Origin: Aureispira anguillae
GTDB taxonomy: Bacteria; Bacteroidota; Bacteroidia; Chitinophagales; Saprospiraceae
Length of the DNA stretch: 64,000 nt
Assembly (NCBI RefSeq): GCF_026000115.1
Contig: NZ_AP026867.1
Coordinates: forward strand, 5,991,001 to 6,055,000
Direction: 5' to 3'
The notes beneath the pieces were generated by a model. That model was not told where the DNA came from and made no database searches. It was given only the letters and a program-made list of their open reading frames with translations. Positions 44,873 through 53,731 of this stretch are shown in pieces (positions within the stretch are counted from its first letter, which is position 1; each line of letters opens with the position of its first letter). A program made the position numbers and the translations under genes.

Positions 44873-46282
44873 ATGTACAAGTCAAAATTAATTGCCATTT
44901 ACCAGTGCTTTAATCGCACTGAATTAGAAGCGCTCCACAAGTGGGTAAAATCTCCATTGCACAACAGCGATGAGCAAGTCACTAAACTTCTATTTTATAT
45001 AAGTTCTAGGCGAAAACATTCTAAATTGTCCCTTAGCAAGGAACGTATTTTTAAGCAGCTATTTCCAGACCGCCTATACGATGATTTAACTTTGAGAAGG
45101 TTGATGTCTAAAACAACAAAAATAATGGAAGAATTTGTCCATTTTTTGATGTCAAAAAAAGACATTAGCAACCAACATAAACAACTTTCTGAATTCTTAA
45201 ATAGTCGCCAACAACCACAGCTTGCCCAGAAGCAGTTATCCAAAGGCAAAAAGAAACTCTTGACCCAAAAAGAAAAAACGCACTCGTATTATTATCAATT
45301 CTATCAACTGGAACAAGAGGAATTTGAGCAGACCGCTAGTCATAACCGAATGCAAATGACAAATTTGCAAGTCATCTTTGATCATTTATCCATTGCTTTT
45401 ATTCTGGAGAATCTTAGGTATGCGTGTATTGCTATTAGTCATCAAAATTTGTATAATACAGAGTATACCATCCCTTTTTTAAAAGAAATATTGCGCTTAA
45501 TTCAGCAAGGGCATTATCAAGATATTCCAGCTATTCAACTTTATCATTGGGCTTACCTAGCCTTAACACAGCCTCAGAATATGCGTCATTTTGAATTGTT
45601 GAAGCAAAATTTGTTGAAGCAGGAGACCTTATTGCCCCTAAAAGAAAAACGCAACTTATATACCCTCGCCATTAATTACTGTATCAAACGAATTAATTCC
45701 AATGAATCACAGCACTTCATTCAACAGGTCTTTCAATTGTATAAACAAGGGCTAAAAAATGAAATACTGCTAGATAATGGCATGCTAAGCCGCTTTACGT
45801 ACAAAAATATTGTTGCAGTAGGATTACGCCTAAAAGAATACGATTGGACGGCAACTTACATTCCTACTTATGCCAAATACCTTGAAGTTGCCTATCGAGA
45901 AAATTACCAGCATTATACTACGTCTAAATTGTACTTCTCCAAGGGAGAATATGATGCGGCTATGCAGCGATTAATACAAGTAGAATACGATGATTTATTC
46001 TTAAACTTGGATGCCAAAACCATGTTGATGAAAATCTATTATGAAACTCAGAGTTATAACGCTCTTGATGCATTTTTTCATAGTTTCATCATCTATCTGC
46101 AACGAAAAGAAATCATGGGCTATCACAGAGAAAACTACCTTAACATCATTCGTCTAACTAGAAAACTACTAGAATTGCCTCCCAATAACAAAAAAGCGTA
46201 TCAACAATTGTCTGAAGCAATCCATTCTATACAACCTTTAACAGAACGTGAGTGGCTATCAAAGCAATTGTCTAAAATTTAA
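44873..46282 (+). CDS. helical repeat protein of unknown function
   Basis: A 469-aa soluble protein, predicted as nearly all helix, Lys/Gln/Leu/Tyr-rich, with no catalytic motif. It is similar in character to the 18606-20093 protein (both start with a short helical cap and have YYYQFYQLEQEEFE-like segments), possibly a distant paralogue. The gene ends 68 nt before a SPOUT methyltransferase gene. No function can be assigned. Confidence 0.65.
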   Translation: MYKSKLIAIYQCFNRTELEALHKWVKSPLHNSDEQVTKLLFYISSRRKHSKLSLSKERIFKQLFPDRLYDDLTLRRLMSKTTKIMEEFVHFLMSKKDISNQHKQLSEFLNSRQQPQLAQKQLSKGKKKLLTQKEKTHSYYYQFYQLEQEEFEQTASHNRMQMTNLQVIFDHLSIAFILENLRYACIAISHQNLYNTEYTIPFLKEILRLIQQGHYQDIPAIQLYHWAYLALTQPQNMRHFELLKQNLLKQETLLPLKEKRNLYTLAINYCIKRINSNESQHFIQQVFQLYKQGLKNEILLDNGMLSRFTYKNIVAVGLRLKEYDWTATYIPTYAKYLEVAYRENYQHYTTSKLYFSKGEYDAAMQRLIQVEYDDLFLNLDAKTMLMKIYYETQSYNALDAFFHSFIIYLQRKEIMGYHRENYLNIIRLTRKLLELPPNNKKAYQQLSEAIHSIQPLTEREWLSKQLSKI

Positions 46283-46301
46283 GCAAAAATGCTTACTTTT
46301 G
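46268..46301 (+). promoter_or_regulatory. possible promoter for the SPOUT-ferredoxin-Bcp-thioesterase genes
   Basis: TACTTTTG (46294-46301) is a -7 box; a TTG lies at 46268-46270, 23 nt upstream, slightly more than the usual 19-21. Confidence 0.4.
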
Positions 46302-46350
46302 TCTAAAATTTAGGTATTGCCATTTTTATAAAAAAACGATTGGAACACCA

Positions 46351-46830
46351 ATGAATGTATTGCTTTTTGCGCCAGAATATCGCCCGAATCTTTCTTCTAT
46401 GATTCGAAGTGCAGAGTTTTATGGATTAGATAAAGTTTATATCTATGATCATAATAACCTAATGCTACCTCCTACTCACAGCAAAAAGGCACGTGCAGAT
46501 ATGGCACACATGGCTAAAGTATGGACAGCTGGCGCAATTGACCATATCGAAATTGTAAAAATAGAGGCCATCCAAGAGTTTTTAGAAACGTATGCTGGAC
46601 GCAAAATTGCAACCTTGGTAGACGAAAAGGCACAACATCTAAATACTTTTCAATTTGAAAACGATGATTTGTTGATCTTTGGTAGTGAAAAAGCGGGCTT
46701 GCCCTCAGATATTATCCCATTGATCGATCAAAGTATTTATATTCCTGCTCTGGGGCATACCCCTTGTTTAAATGTAGCCGTTACCTTTGGTATTGTGCTG
46801 CACCAAGCCTTAAAATCACTAGTGATATAA
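46351..46830 (+). CDS. SPOUT family RNA methyltransferase (TrmH/SpoU-like)
   Basis: A 159-aa protein forming one SPOUT domain. The N-terminal APEYRPNLSSMIRSAEFYG resembles SpoU motif 1 (N-x-x-x-x-R), LLIFGSEKAGLP is motif 2 and NVAVTFGIVLHQ is motif 3. It probably 2'-O-methylates a ribose in tRNA or rRNA. The protein is short, with no extra RNA-binding domain, as in TrmL-type enzymes. It is followed after 93 nt by ferredoxin, Bcp and thioesterase genes. Confidence 0.8.
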   Translation: MNVLLFAPEYRPNLSSMIRSAEFYGLDKVYIYDHNNLMLPPTHSKKARADMAHMAKVWTAGAIDHIEIVKIEAIQEFLETYAGRKIATLVDEKAQHLNTFQFENDDLLIFGSEKAGLPSDIIPLIDQSIYIPALGHTPCLNVAVTFGIVLHQALKSLVI

Positions 46831-46923
46831 CGTATAAAATGAATCTCAATTCTTTTTAGAAAAGAAGACTTTTAAAGAAAACAATTATATCAAAATCTTG
46901 TTATTGAAACAAAATGCAAACCA

Positions 46924-47250
46924 ATGGATGATATGATAAAAGTAACGGTTATTGACCGTGAAAACAAAGTACACGAATTAGAAGCTCCCACAGATATGAA
47001 TATGAATATGATGGAGTTTTGTAAGGCGGTAGAATTGCCAGTAGAAGGGACTTGTGGAGGAATGGCGCTTTGTGCCAGTTGCCATATGTATGTCGAAAGC
47101 GACCATGATTTGCCTATCGCTTCAGATGATGAAGAAGATATGCTGGATCAAGCCTTTTTCGTGGAAGATAATAGCCGCTTGGGCTGTCAAATTAAACTAA
47201 ACAATGATTTAGAGGGGTTAGTCGTTCGTTTGGCTCCTGTTAGTGAATAA
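46924..47250 (+). CDS. 2Fe-2S ferredoxin
   Basis: A 108-aa plant/adrenodoxin-type ferredoxin. Cluster cysteines are C44, C50, C53 and C88, in EGTCGGMALCASCHMY and LGCQIKL, with the usual C-x5-C-x2-C spacing. It carries electrons at low potential; the acidic region DDEEDMLDQA fits partner binding. ATG at 46933 (MIKVTV) is an alternative start. No reductase or oxygenase is adjacent. Confidence 0.93.
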   Translation: MDDMIKVTVIDRENKVHELEAPTDMNMNMMEFCKAVELPVEGTCGGMALCASCHMYVESDHDLPIASDDEEDMLDQAFFVEDNSRLGCQIKLNNDLEGLVVRLAPVSE

Positions 47251-47275
47251 ATTTATCTAATAAAAATTAAAAACA

Positions 47276-47755
47276 ATGGCTGTAACACTAAAAGAAGGTG
47301 ATAAAGCTCCCCATTTTGAAGGTCTTGACCAAGATGGAAAGACGGTACAACTTTCCGACTTTAAGGGCAAAAATTTAATCTTATATTTTTATCCCAAAGA
47401 TAATACACCAGGTTGTACAAAGGAAGCTTGTAATTTGCGAGATAATTACGAATACTGGTTAAACAAAGATTATGCGGTGGTAGGGGTTAGTCCTGATACT
47501 GCTGTTTCTCACCAAAAATTCATCAGCAAGTATGATTTGCCCTTCCCTTTATTGGCTGATACAGAGAAATCGATCTTAGAAGCTTATGGTACTTGGGGAG
47601 AAAAAAACATGTATGGCAATATAAAAATGGGTGTTCTACGAACTACCTTTGTTATTGATACAGAAGGAACAATTGTAAAGGTCTTTAAACGTCCTAAAAA
47701 TGATGCTCATACGGAACAAATTACAACAGCATTAGAAAAATTAGGGAAACTGTAA
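47276..47755 (+). CDS. bcp: thioredoxin-dependent thiol peroxidase (Bcp/PrxQ)
   Basis: A 159-aa peroxiredoxin. The peroxidatic Cys is C47 in TPGCTKEAC and the resolving Cys is C52, five residues later, as in the PrxQ subgroup. It reduces H2O2 and organic peroxides with thioredoxin as donor. It follows the ferredoxin gene by 25 nt, and 3 nt separate it from the thioesterase gene, so the three probably form an operon. Confidence 0.93.
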   Translation: MAVTLKEGDKAPHFEGLDQDGKTVQLSDFKGKNLILYFYPKDNTPGCTKEACNLRDNYEYWLNKDYAVVGVSPDTAVSHQKFISKYDLPFPLLADTEKSILEAYGTWGEKNMYGNIKMGVLRTTFVIDTEGTIVKVFKRPKNDAHTEQITTALEKLGKL

Positions 47756-47758
47756 AGC

Positions 47759-48190
47759 ATGAAGGTAGATTATATTAAACAGCTTCAGGCTAATAAGGGG
47801 CAAAAAATGGGCGAACATTTGCCAGGACTTGGAGGTTGGCTCAATGGAAGAGTAACTGAGGTTAATGATGAAGGCGACATAGAAATAGAATTTGAAGTAC
47901 GAGAGAATATGCTAAACCCAATGGGAGCAATTCATGGAGGGGCGATAGCCGCTATTATTGATGAAATTTTGGGTTTCCAGTTATTTTTAAAAAGTGCCGA
48001 AGATACCGCTTATGTGTCTATGACTATGAATATTGACTTTTTGAGGGCAGCCAAAGTAGGCGATGTAATAACGGGTATTCCTAAAATAACTCGTATTGGT
48101 AAACGAACAGCCAACGTGAGTTGCAACCTTAAAAATGCAGCAGGTAAAGTAATTGCTCAAGGCGTTTCTAACTTTATGCGAGTGCTGTAA
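47759..48190 (+). CDS. hotdog-fold thioesterase (PaaI family)
   Basis: A 143-aa hotdog-fold protein with MLNPMGAIHGGAIAAIIDE, the signature helix and HGG turn of PaaI thioesterases. It hydrolyses an acyl-CoA. It lies 3 nt behind the Bcp gene and is closed by a strong terminator. The substrate is not readable. Confidence 0.88.
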   Translation: MKVDYIKQLQANKGQKMGEHLPGLGGWLNGRVTEVNDEGDIEIEFEVRENMLNPMGAIHGGAIAAIIDEILGFQLFLKSAEDTAYVSMTMNIDFLRAAKVGDVITGIPKITRIGKRTANVSCNLKNAAGKVIAQGVSNFMRVL

Positions 48191-48206
48191 GACCATTACT
48201 CAACTA

Positions 48207-48252
48207 AAAATCCCCCAAACAAGCTTTTGTACTGTTTGGGGGATTTTTTATT
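48207..48252. terminator. strong bidirectional terminator
   Basis: A 14-bp stem (48207-48220 with 48234-48247) with A-run and T-run. It ends the ferredoxin-Bcp-thioesterase unit and the leftward pse cluster from either side. Confidence 0.88.
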
Positions 48253-48254
48253 CG

Positions 48255-49286
48255 TTAAGCCAACAAATCATCCCAAGTCAAAGGAGTTCCTGCCTTTAAA
48301 TCTTTAGGAGCTTTATGTTTTAATACCAGATCTAAATACTTAGGTTCTAAACCAAAACCAGGACGAATAACCTTCAAATTATCCATAGAAAAAGCTTCCC
48401 CTGCTTTTATATCAGCTGATACATAAAGTGATCGTTTAAATTGTTTGCTGTCTTTTTCTGCCTTTTGAATGCCGTATTGCACCTTTCCTAGCGCCAAAAA
48501 AGCTCTTTCTGCTTCAATAACCAATGCTTTTAATTCTGCTGGTTCTAAGGAAAAAGCGCTATCAACGCCTCCCTCTGCCCGACTTAGGGTAAAATGTTTT
48601 TCGATAACAGAAGCCCCCAAAGCGACAGAAGCAACAGAAGCTCCAATCCCCATCGTATGATCAGATAATCCTACCGAACAATCAAAAACATTTTTTAAAT
48701 GTGGTATCGTTGCTAAATTGGTCGTTTCTGGTGAAGCAGGATAAGTGCTTGTGCATTTTAATAGGGTCAAATCTTGACAACCATTCTCCCTCAATACCCG
48801 AACGGCTTCATCTATATCCGCCAAAGTAGCTACCCCTGTAGACATAATTACAGGTTTACCAGTTTGTGCCACTTTTTTGAGCAAGGGGTGATCCGTATTT
48901 TCAAAAGAAGCAATTTTGTATAATGGTACGTCCAATGTCTCTAAAAAATCGACCGCAGAAGCATCAAAAGGGGAACTAAAAGCAATCAAACCTAATTTTT
49001 TTGCATGTTCAAAGATAGGCTGATGCCATTCCCAAGGCGTATAGGCCTTTTTATACAAATCATGTAATTCTTGCCCTTTCCAAAGTGAGTTTTCGTCCTC
49101 AATAACCAAGACTCCTTTTAAGGTCATGGTATCGGCCGTATACGTTTGTAATTTAATAGCATCTGCCCCTGCTGCTGCCGCTGCATCAACAATAGCCAAC
49201 GCTCTATCCAATGACTGATTGTGGTTACCAGACATTTCTGCGATAATAAAAGGTCTGTTATTTTTATCGATATATTGCTGTATCAT
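48255..49286 (-). CDS. pseI: pseudaminic acid synthase PseI
   Basis: A 343-aa NeuB-family enzyme that condenses phosphoenolpyruvate with a 2,4-diacetamido-altrose to a nonulosonic acid. FIIAEMSGNHNQSLDRAL (about residues 13-30) and AIKLQTYT are characteristic of PseI; the SAF/AFP-III C-terminal domain is complete (ADIKAGEAFSMDNLKVIRPG). It is the last gene of the leftward cluster and 31 nt after the ATP-grasp gene. Confidence 0.87.
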   Translation of the reverse strand: MIQQYIDKNNRPFIIAEMSGNHNQSLDRALAIVDAAAAAGADAIKLQTYTADTMTLKGVLVIEDENSLWKGQELHDLYKKAYTPWEWHQPIFEHAKKLGLIAFSSPFDASAVDFLETLDVPLYKIASFENTDHPLLKKVAQTGKPVIMSTGVATLADIDEAVRVLRENGCQDLTLLKCTSTYPASPETTNLATIPHLKNVFDCSVGLSDHTMGIGASVASVALGASVIEKHFTLSRAEGGVDSAFSLEPAELKALVIEAERAFLALGKVQYGIQKAEKDSKQFKRSLYVSADIKAGEAFSMDNLKVIRPGFGLEPKYLDLVLKHKAPKDLKAGTPLTWDDLLA

Positions 49287-49317
49287 ATCTATTTATTTAT
49301 TTTTCATTAAGGATGTT

Positions 49318-50250
49318 TTATCCTATATATTCTTGAAAACCTTTATAAAATTTAGCACCTTTCTCAGGCTTAGAATAATCTGAGATCGGCAAATTAAACT
49401 TATCTTCTAACGACCATTGTAAATCATAAAATCCAAGCATATGTCTAAATAATACGGTGCTTGAAAACCTTGGGTTAATTTCAAAAATAACAGGTTCATC
49501 CTTATGCATTCTTAATTGAACATTAATACTTCCTTCAAGGTTGAGTAAATCTGCTAATTTATCTAAAAGTTCTTTTATCTTTTGATTTTCAACGACCTCT
49601 CCATAGCCACTAAAACCTCCCATTAACTCCCTTTTGAGAATAAGGACTCGTGTTATACCTGATCGGCTTCGATACACACAACAAGTAAACTCTCCTGCTG
49701 TCCCATCTAACAATTCTTGAAAAATCAGGTGCTTATAATTTTCAAAAAAGAAATTAAATTCTTCTTGGTTTTTAATAACAAAAATATTTGAACTGCCCGA
49801 CCCAGCCCTAGGCTTGGCAATCAAAGGAAATTGAGCAGGTTCATTAGAGGATAAATATACTTTAGGGTTGGGCAACGCATGCTCTTTTAAAAAAGAACAA
49901 GTTTTTCCCTTATCAAAACCAACTACCCTAGCCAAATGATTTGCCATTAATAAATCTACTCCACCAACCTTAAGTGTATCAAGATAATTTTTGGTGTAGA
50001 ATCGTAATTCAGCCTCCGAAATAGGGATAATAAGATCAATCTTATGCTTTTTAACAAATTGCTCTATACTAGAAATATAGTTTTCATCCGTTACTCTCAA
50101 ACCTACCTCAAAGTAATCAAATATAAATTTTGCAGCATTTTTATCTGAAATATCTAGACCAAAAGTGGTACAATTTAATGCTTTCAGTATTTTGCCAATA
50201 CTCTGACCTATATCTCCTCCACATGAAGTAACCAATACATTCTTATTCAT
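49318..50250 (-). CDS. ATP-grasp family protein of the nonulosonate cluster
   Basis: A 310-aa protein. Its N-terminus (LVTSCGGDIGQSIGKILKAL) is a Rossmann-like PreATP-grasp domain and the rest is an ATP-grasp fold with IAKPRAGSGSSNIFVIK as the Lys/nucleotide block and IFEINPRFSSTVLFRHM as the metal-binding block. Such proteins ligate a carboxylate to an amine or thiol, so it could acylate an amino sugar. It overlaps the phosphoesterase gene by eight bases. In a cluster that lacks pseH it is the most interesting candidate for N-acylation, which is only inference. Confidence 0.8.
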   Translation of the reverse strand: MNKNVLVTSCGGDIGQSIGKILKALNCTTFGLDISDKNAAKFIFDYFEVGLRVTDENYISSIEQFVKKHKIDLIIPISEAELRFYTKNYLDTLKVGGVDLLMANHLARVVGFDKGKTCSFLKEHALPNPKVYLSSNEPAQFPLIAKPRAGSGSSNIFVIKNQEEFNFFFENYKHLIFQELLDGTAGEFTCCVYRSRSGITRVLILKRELMGGFSGYGEVVENQKIKELLDKLADLLNLEGSINVQLRMHKDEPVIFEINPRFSSTVLFRHMLGFYDLQWSLEDKFNLPISDYSKPEKGAKFYKGFQEYIG

Positions 50251-50947
50251 AATTAAAGTTATTTCTTTCTAAGATTTTTTTAAGGTACTTGCTTTGATCC
50301 TCTTTTTCTAGCTTATCAATTACTTTTTGGACATCATACAAGGTACTTTTAGGAATATAAACATGATTACTCATATCATAAATGCCCCAATTGGCAATTC
50401 CTCCGACTACTCTTGACTGCCCAACTGACCCTACATTTACAACCAGCTTTTGTCCGCACTGAAATACAAATGGGTAATGCGAATGTCCAATAAAAATGAC
50501 ATCTGCTGGCGAGTCAGAAAATTTCTCTAGAACGGTTTTGTCCGCTGTTGGATAAACATAATAATCAGGATCAAAACTTGCGCCATGAAACAAGCCAAAA
50601 TTAATCGAATTTATTTTCACGAATTTAAATGAAGGCAAGTTTTTAATTTTTTGAATCAGATCTTGTGAAAATGAGTTTTTATATTTTTGAAAACATAAAC
50701 CATATTTTTCGTCAATCTCAGGGTTATTTTTGATCAAATAGTCTAAAAAAATGCGTTCATGATTTCCTGCAATCATAACCGTATCCAATTTTTCTAATTG
50801 ATCGTAGACTTTTTCTGCATCGTAATAATACCCCAACTGGTCCCCCAATGAAAAAACGACCTCTATCTTCTCCCTTTTAATCTCCTTTATAACTCGGTTC
50901 AATGCATCAATATTCCCATGCACATCTGATATGATAGCTATTTTCAT
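50243..50947 (-). CDS. metallophosphoesterase
   Basis: A 234-aa calcineurin-like phosphoesterase. All metal-binding blocks are present: ISDVHGNIDAL, LGDQLGYY, MIAGNHERIF, and IGHSHYPFVF with VNVGSVGQSR. It hydrolyses a phosphate mono- or diester. Its genes overlap those on both sides, so it is translated with the cluster. Role in glycan synthesis is unproven; a sugar phosphate or nucleotide sugar might be its substrate. Confidence 0.83.
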   Translation of the reverse strand: MKIAIISDVHGNIDALNRVIKEIKREKIEVVFSLGDQLGYYYDAEKVYDQLEKLDTVMIAGNHERIFLDYLIKNNPEIDEKYGLCFQKYKNSFSQDLIQKIKNLPSFKFVKINSINFGLFHGASFDPDYYVYPTADKTVLEKFSDSPADVIFIGHSHYPFVFQCGQKLVVNVGSVGQSRVVGGIANWGIYDMSNHVYIPKSTLYDVQKVIDKLEKEDQSKYLKKILERNNFNYE

Positions 50948-51636
50948 AAAATTTTACACTCGTTTAAGATTCTCAATGCAACGTCCTTAGCATCCTGTAA
51001 AATATTATCCTCTTTTAGTCTGATAAAATCAGAAACATTAGGAAATTCACTTGCCGCAGTCTTTCTAATATTCTGCTGCATTGCTGTATCAATAACACCT
51101 GGGTCTATATTATAAACTCGAACTTGCTCCTTTGTTCCTTCTTGTTTTTCTAATACATTTAAAAACATCTCATTAGCACATTTGGTAGTGCAATATAAAG
51201 ACCAGCCAACAATCGGAGAACGTGCTGCACCAGATGATATATTTATTACTTTTACCGACCTATCTTTCTTGTACTTAACTATCTCATTAATCATCTGTAA
51301 AGGAATGGTCGTATTTAAATTAATCAGCGTTCTTATTTGAGCATTTTCAAAACTCCCTATTGAACCTATGGGTTGAATAGATGCTGCATTATTAATAAAT
51401 ACAATTTCATTCACTTCTGGTTTGATTGTCTCGAAATTTAAAAAATTAACTTCTTCTAAAACCGCCAAATCTTGTAAAAAAAAGGTAACACGAGGGTAGC
51501 TTTCCATGTTTTCAGCCTGCTCCTTACTTAGACGTCTAGAGATACACCAAATGTACATATCTTCAACATCCTTTATTGCATTAAAGATGGCTTCTCCAAG
51601 TCCCCTATTCGTACCTGTAATAATTATCAGCTTCAT
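50944..51636 (-). CDS. SDR family oxidoreductase of the nonulosonate cluster
   Basis: A 230-aa short-chain dehydrogenase. ITGTNRGLGEAIFNA is the dinucleotide motif (about residues 6-20), FINNAAS follows and the catalytic Tyr-Lys pair is in LYCTTKCANEM. It overlaps pseG by four bases. It may modify a sugar intermediate; the reaction is not clear. Confidence 0.83.
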   Translation of the reverse strand: MKLIIITGTNRGLGEAIFNAIKDVEDMYIWCISRRLSKEQAENMESYPRVTFFLQDLAVLEEVNFLNFETIKPEVNEIVFINNAASIQPIGSIGSFENAQIRTLINLNTTIPLQMINEIVKYKKDRSVKVINISSGAARSPIVGWSLYCTTKCANEMFLNVLEKQEGTKEQVRVYNIDPGVIDTAMQQNIRKTAASEFPNVSDFIRLKEDNILQDAKDVALRILNECKIL

Positions 51637-52616
51637 AAATTCAAAAATAAATTTAATATTCGTTCATCTACTTTCGTAAAATCTATATGGCAAGCACTTT
51701 CCCAATCTAAAATCAAGTTCATTTTTTGGATTAATTGCTCCTTCAATTCAGCCCCTTTTGATAAATCACCTAATCCTACTACAAAATCACAATCCACTAA
51801 ATTTTTATATAGTTTCTCTTGATTGGGTACATAATATCCTGTTATTACTTTTATTTTTCTTGACAAACACTCTATCAATATAGAACTAGCGGGCACAATG
51901 GCATAACTACAACAATCCATCACACGAACCATCTCTTGTGCGTCTAACTTTTCGTGTATAACAATTCGTTCATTTTTAAACCAATTAGAACTAAAGGAAT
52001 CTACTCGATTGCTAGCCCCTAAGACCCAATGTATTTTATCAAACGAGGACTTTTGCTCTAATAATGTTGTCATGATTCTCGTTATAAAATCGGTTGTGTC
52101 CCCTCCTCCAAAAGAAATAAAAACATGATTGCCTTTTGTCTGATAATTGATTGGCTTCCGAAACGCTCCTCTTAACAAAGCATATTCAAATCCTAACGCC
52201 AGTTGAGTGTATTTTTCGGTGGAGAAACGATCAGGAGAAATACCAATAGAATGATTAATAACAAGATCTGCATAATAGTGCTTATCGTGCAAGTCATCAA
52301 TACAGATTAATTTACAGCCCTTATTTTTGATCGTTTGTTGATCTTCAGAAGTAAAAAAATAATTATCTAAAAGAACAAAATCTGAAGCCCCCAATAAGTT
52401 AAAGAAGGTAGTTCTATGGTTTTCTTCTTCTATAAGAATATACTGTTTACAAACTTGCTTGATTTTCTCACTCAAAAAAGAATGATCAAATCTTGTTACA
52501 AATATACATTCAAAGTGCCTGCTTAACATTTCAGCCAAGGCCAAACAGCGAATAATATGCCCATAGCCAATTTCTGAGTTTCCGTCTGCCCTAATAAAGA
52601 GTTTTTTGTTAATCAC
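51633..52616 (-). CDS. pseG: UDP-sugar hydrolase PseG
   Basis: A 327-aa glycosyltransferase-B-like hydrolase that removes UDP from 2,4-diacetamido-2,4,6-trideoxy-altropyranose in pseudaminate synthesis. IRADGNSEIGYGHIIRCLAL (start) and VISFGGGDTTD-like segment (HVFISFGGGDTTDF) fit the family. The gene starts next to the 338-bp element and is followed by overlapping SDR, phosphoesterase and ATP-grasp genes. Confidence 0.85.
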   Translation of the reverse strand: MINKKLFIRADGNSEIGYGHIIRCLALAEMLSRHFECIFVTRFDHSFLSEKIKQVCKQYILIEEENHRTTFFNLLGASDFVLLDNYFFTSEDQQTIKNKGCKLICIDDLHDKHYYADLVINHSIGISPDRFSTEKYTQLALGFEYALLRGAFRKPINYQTKGNHVFISFGGGDTTDFITRIMTTLLEQKSSFDKIHWVLGASNRVDSFSSNWFKNERIVIHEKLDAQEMVRVMDCCSYAIVPASSILIECLSRKIKVITGYYVPNQEKLYKNLVDCDFVVGLGDLSKGAELKEQLIQKMNLILDWESACHIDFTKVDERILNLFLNL

Positions 52617-52645
52617 TATACTTAATTTCTAAGTTTTTATTTTGA

Positions 52646-52983
52646 GTACAGGACAAAACACTTTTTTTAAATGAAATAAAGGTTTAGTCGAGCTATTTTT
52701 AGATTTTAGACCCTACTAAGCTGTTATAGGGGCTAGAATCTAAAAGCAAAGCGGTCTAGTACCTAAGATCGGAATATAGGTTTTAGCTTAAACGCTACTT
52801 TACAAGTATTCTTTATCTGTTTAGCTATTAGCTCACTTCGTTCGTGAGGTCGCTACGCTTAGTTCGTTCCTCATGAGCGGGCTTTGCCTTTGTAGCTTTA
52901 GCTACAAGCTTACATCGTTCACTTCGTTCATACTTATAGTTCGCTTTGCTCGTGAGCACTTCATTTTATAGTTTGTCCTGTAC
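52646..52983. mobile_element. 338-bp MITE-like element with 12-bp terminal inverted repeats
   Basis: GTACAGGACAAA (52646-52657) and TTTGTCCTGTAC (52972-52983) are perfect inverted ends. The body has no ORF and is made of short modules (ATCTAAAAGCAAAGCGGTCTA, and CACTTCGTTCGTGAGGTCGC to GCTTTGCTCGTGAGCAC), some similar to 35.4 kb and to the dispersed repeats. No clear target-site duplication is visible, so mobility is not shown. Confidence 0.6.
52806..52975. repeat. dispersed intergenic repeat, copy 4 (inside the element)
   Basis: A mosaic of short units, for example TTCGTTCGTGAGG and GCTCGTGAGC, and TAGTTCGCTTTGCTCGTGAG, which resembles the reverse complement of the 12240-12262 part of copy 1. 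Less alike than copies 1 and 2. Confidence 0.55.
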
Positions 52984-53038
52984 ATAGGTTTTTATTATAA
53001 AAAAAAATGAGCAGCAATATTTTTGAGGCTTTACCTTG

Positions 53039-53731
53039 TTAATTTTCCATAAGGAATTGGGCATATTTATAATCCATCAAATTATCAATATCGATAGAAC
53101 GTTCATTGGGCATTTTGTACCCTCCCCAAGGCATCATAAAATAAGTTCTTTCTTTCAAAAACGCTGCTATATTAATCCATGTTACCGCCCCATTAAGTCG
53201 ATAAGTTGTTGGTAGTTCTTGAGATTTTTTTTTGAGATACTTAGGATGTATTGCCTCTATATTATTTTCGTTTACGTAAACGGATCTTAGGGCACTGTGC
53301 TCTGTTGGGGTTACAGACATAACCGCATTAAAATCATTTTCATTATACAATTGATAGGATTTTTTTAAATCATCAGCAATTGTTAAAGGGGCAGTAATCA
53401 ACAAAATACAGCAAGAGTCATAATTCTTATAATTAGGAAATCGTTCTAAAAAATCAAGCAGAACATCTACAATTCCATAAGGATCATGTGCTAGATGCTC
53501 TGCTCTATCATAAGGAACGTTAGCGCCATATTTTTGGGCAACAGCTTGAATTTCTTTTGTTTCAGAAGAAACAATAATATCATTGGGCGCAAACAAATGA
53601 GATGTTTGCGCATTGTTGATGGCATAATAAATCATTTCCTTTCCTGCTAAGGGCAAAATATTCTTCTTTTTTAGACGAGTAGAAGCTGCCTTAGCAGGAA
53701 TGAAACAAAAAGATTTTTTAGATGTTGTCAT
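53039..53731 (-). CDS. pseF: CMP-nonulosonate cytidylyltransferase PseF
   Basis: A 230-aa nucleotidyltransferase. The start FIPAKAASTRLKKKNILPLAGK (residues about 10-31) is the CMP-sialate-synthetase signature. It activates the nonulosonic acid with CMP. Its start overlaps the NeuB-like gene by 14 bases, so these two are translated together and probably share a substrate family. Only one such enzyme is present for two synthase genes. Confidence 0.85.
   Translation of the reverse strand: MTTSKKSFCFIPAKAASTRLKKKNILPLAGKEMIYYAINNAQTSHLFAPNDIIVSSETKEIQAVAQKYGANVPYDRAEHLAHDPYGIVDVLLDFLERFPNYKNYDSCCILLITAPLTIADDLKKSYQLYNENDFNAVMSVTPTEHSALRSVYVNENNIEAIHPKYLKKKSQELPTTYRLNGAVTWINIAAFLKERTYFMMPWGGYKMPNERSIDIDNLMDYKYAQFLMEN

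Larger units (their letters stand above)
52617..53038. other. non-coding interruption of the nonulosonate cluster
   Basis: 422 nt between pseG and pseF, almost all occupied by the element at 52646-52983. There is no ORF; in particular no pseH. Confidence 0.7.

Noticed and set aside
52617-53038. Missing pseH gene in the gap
   Set aside because: No ORF of useful size exists there; the sequence is repetitive non-coding DNA.
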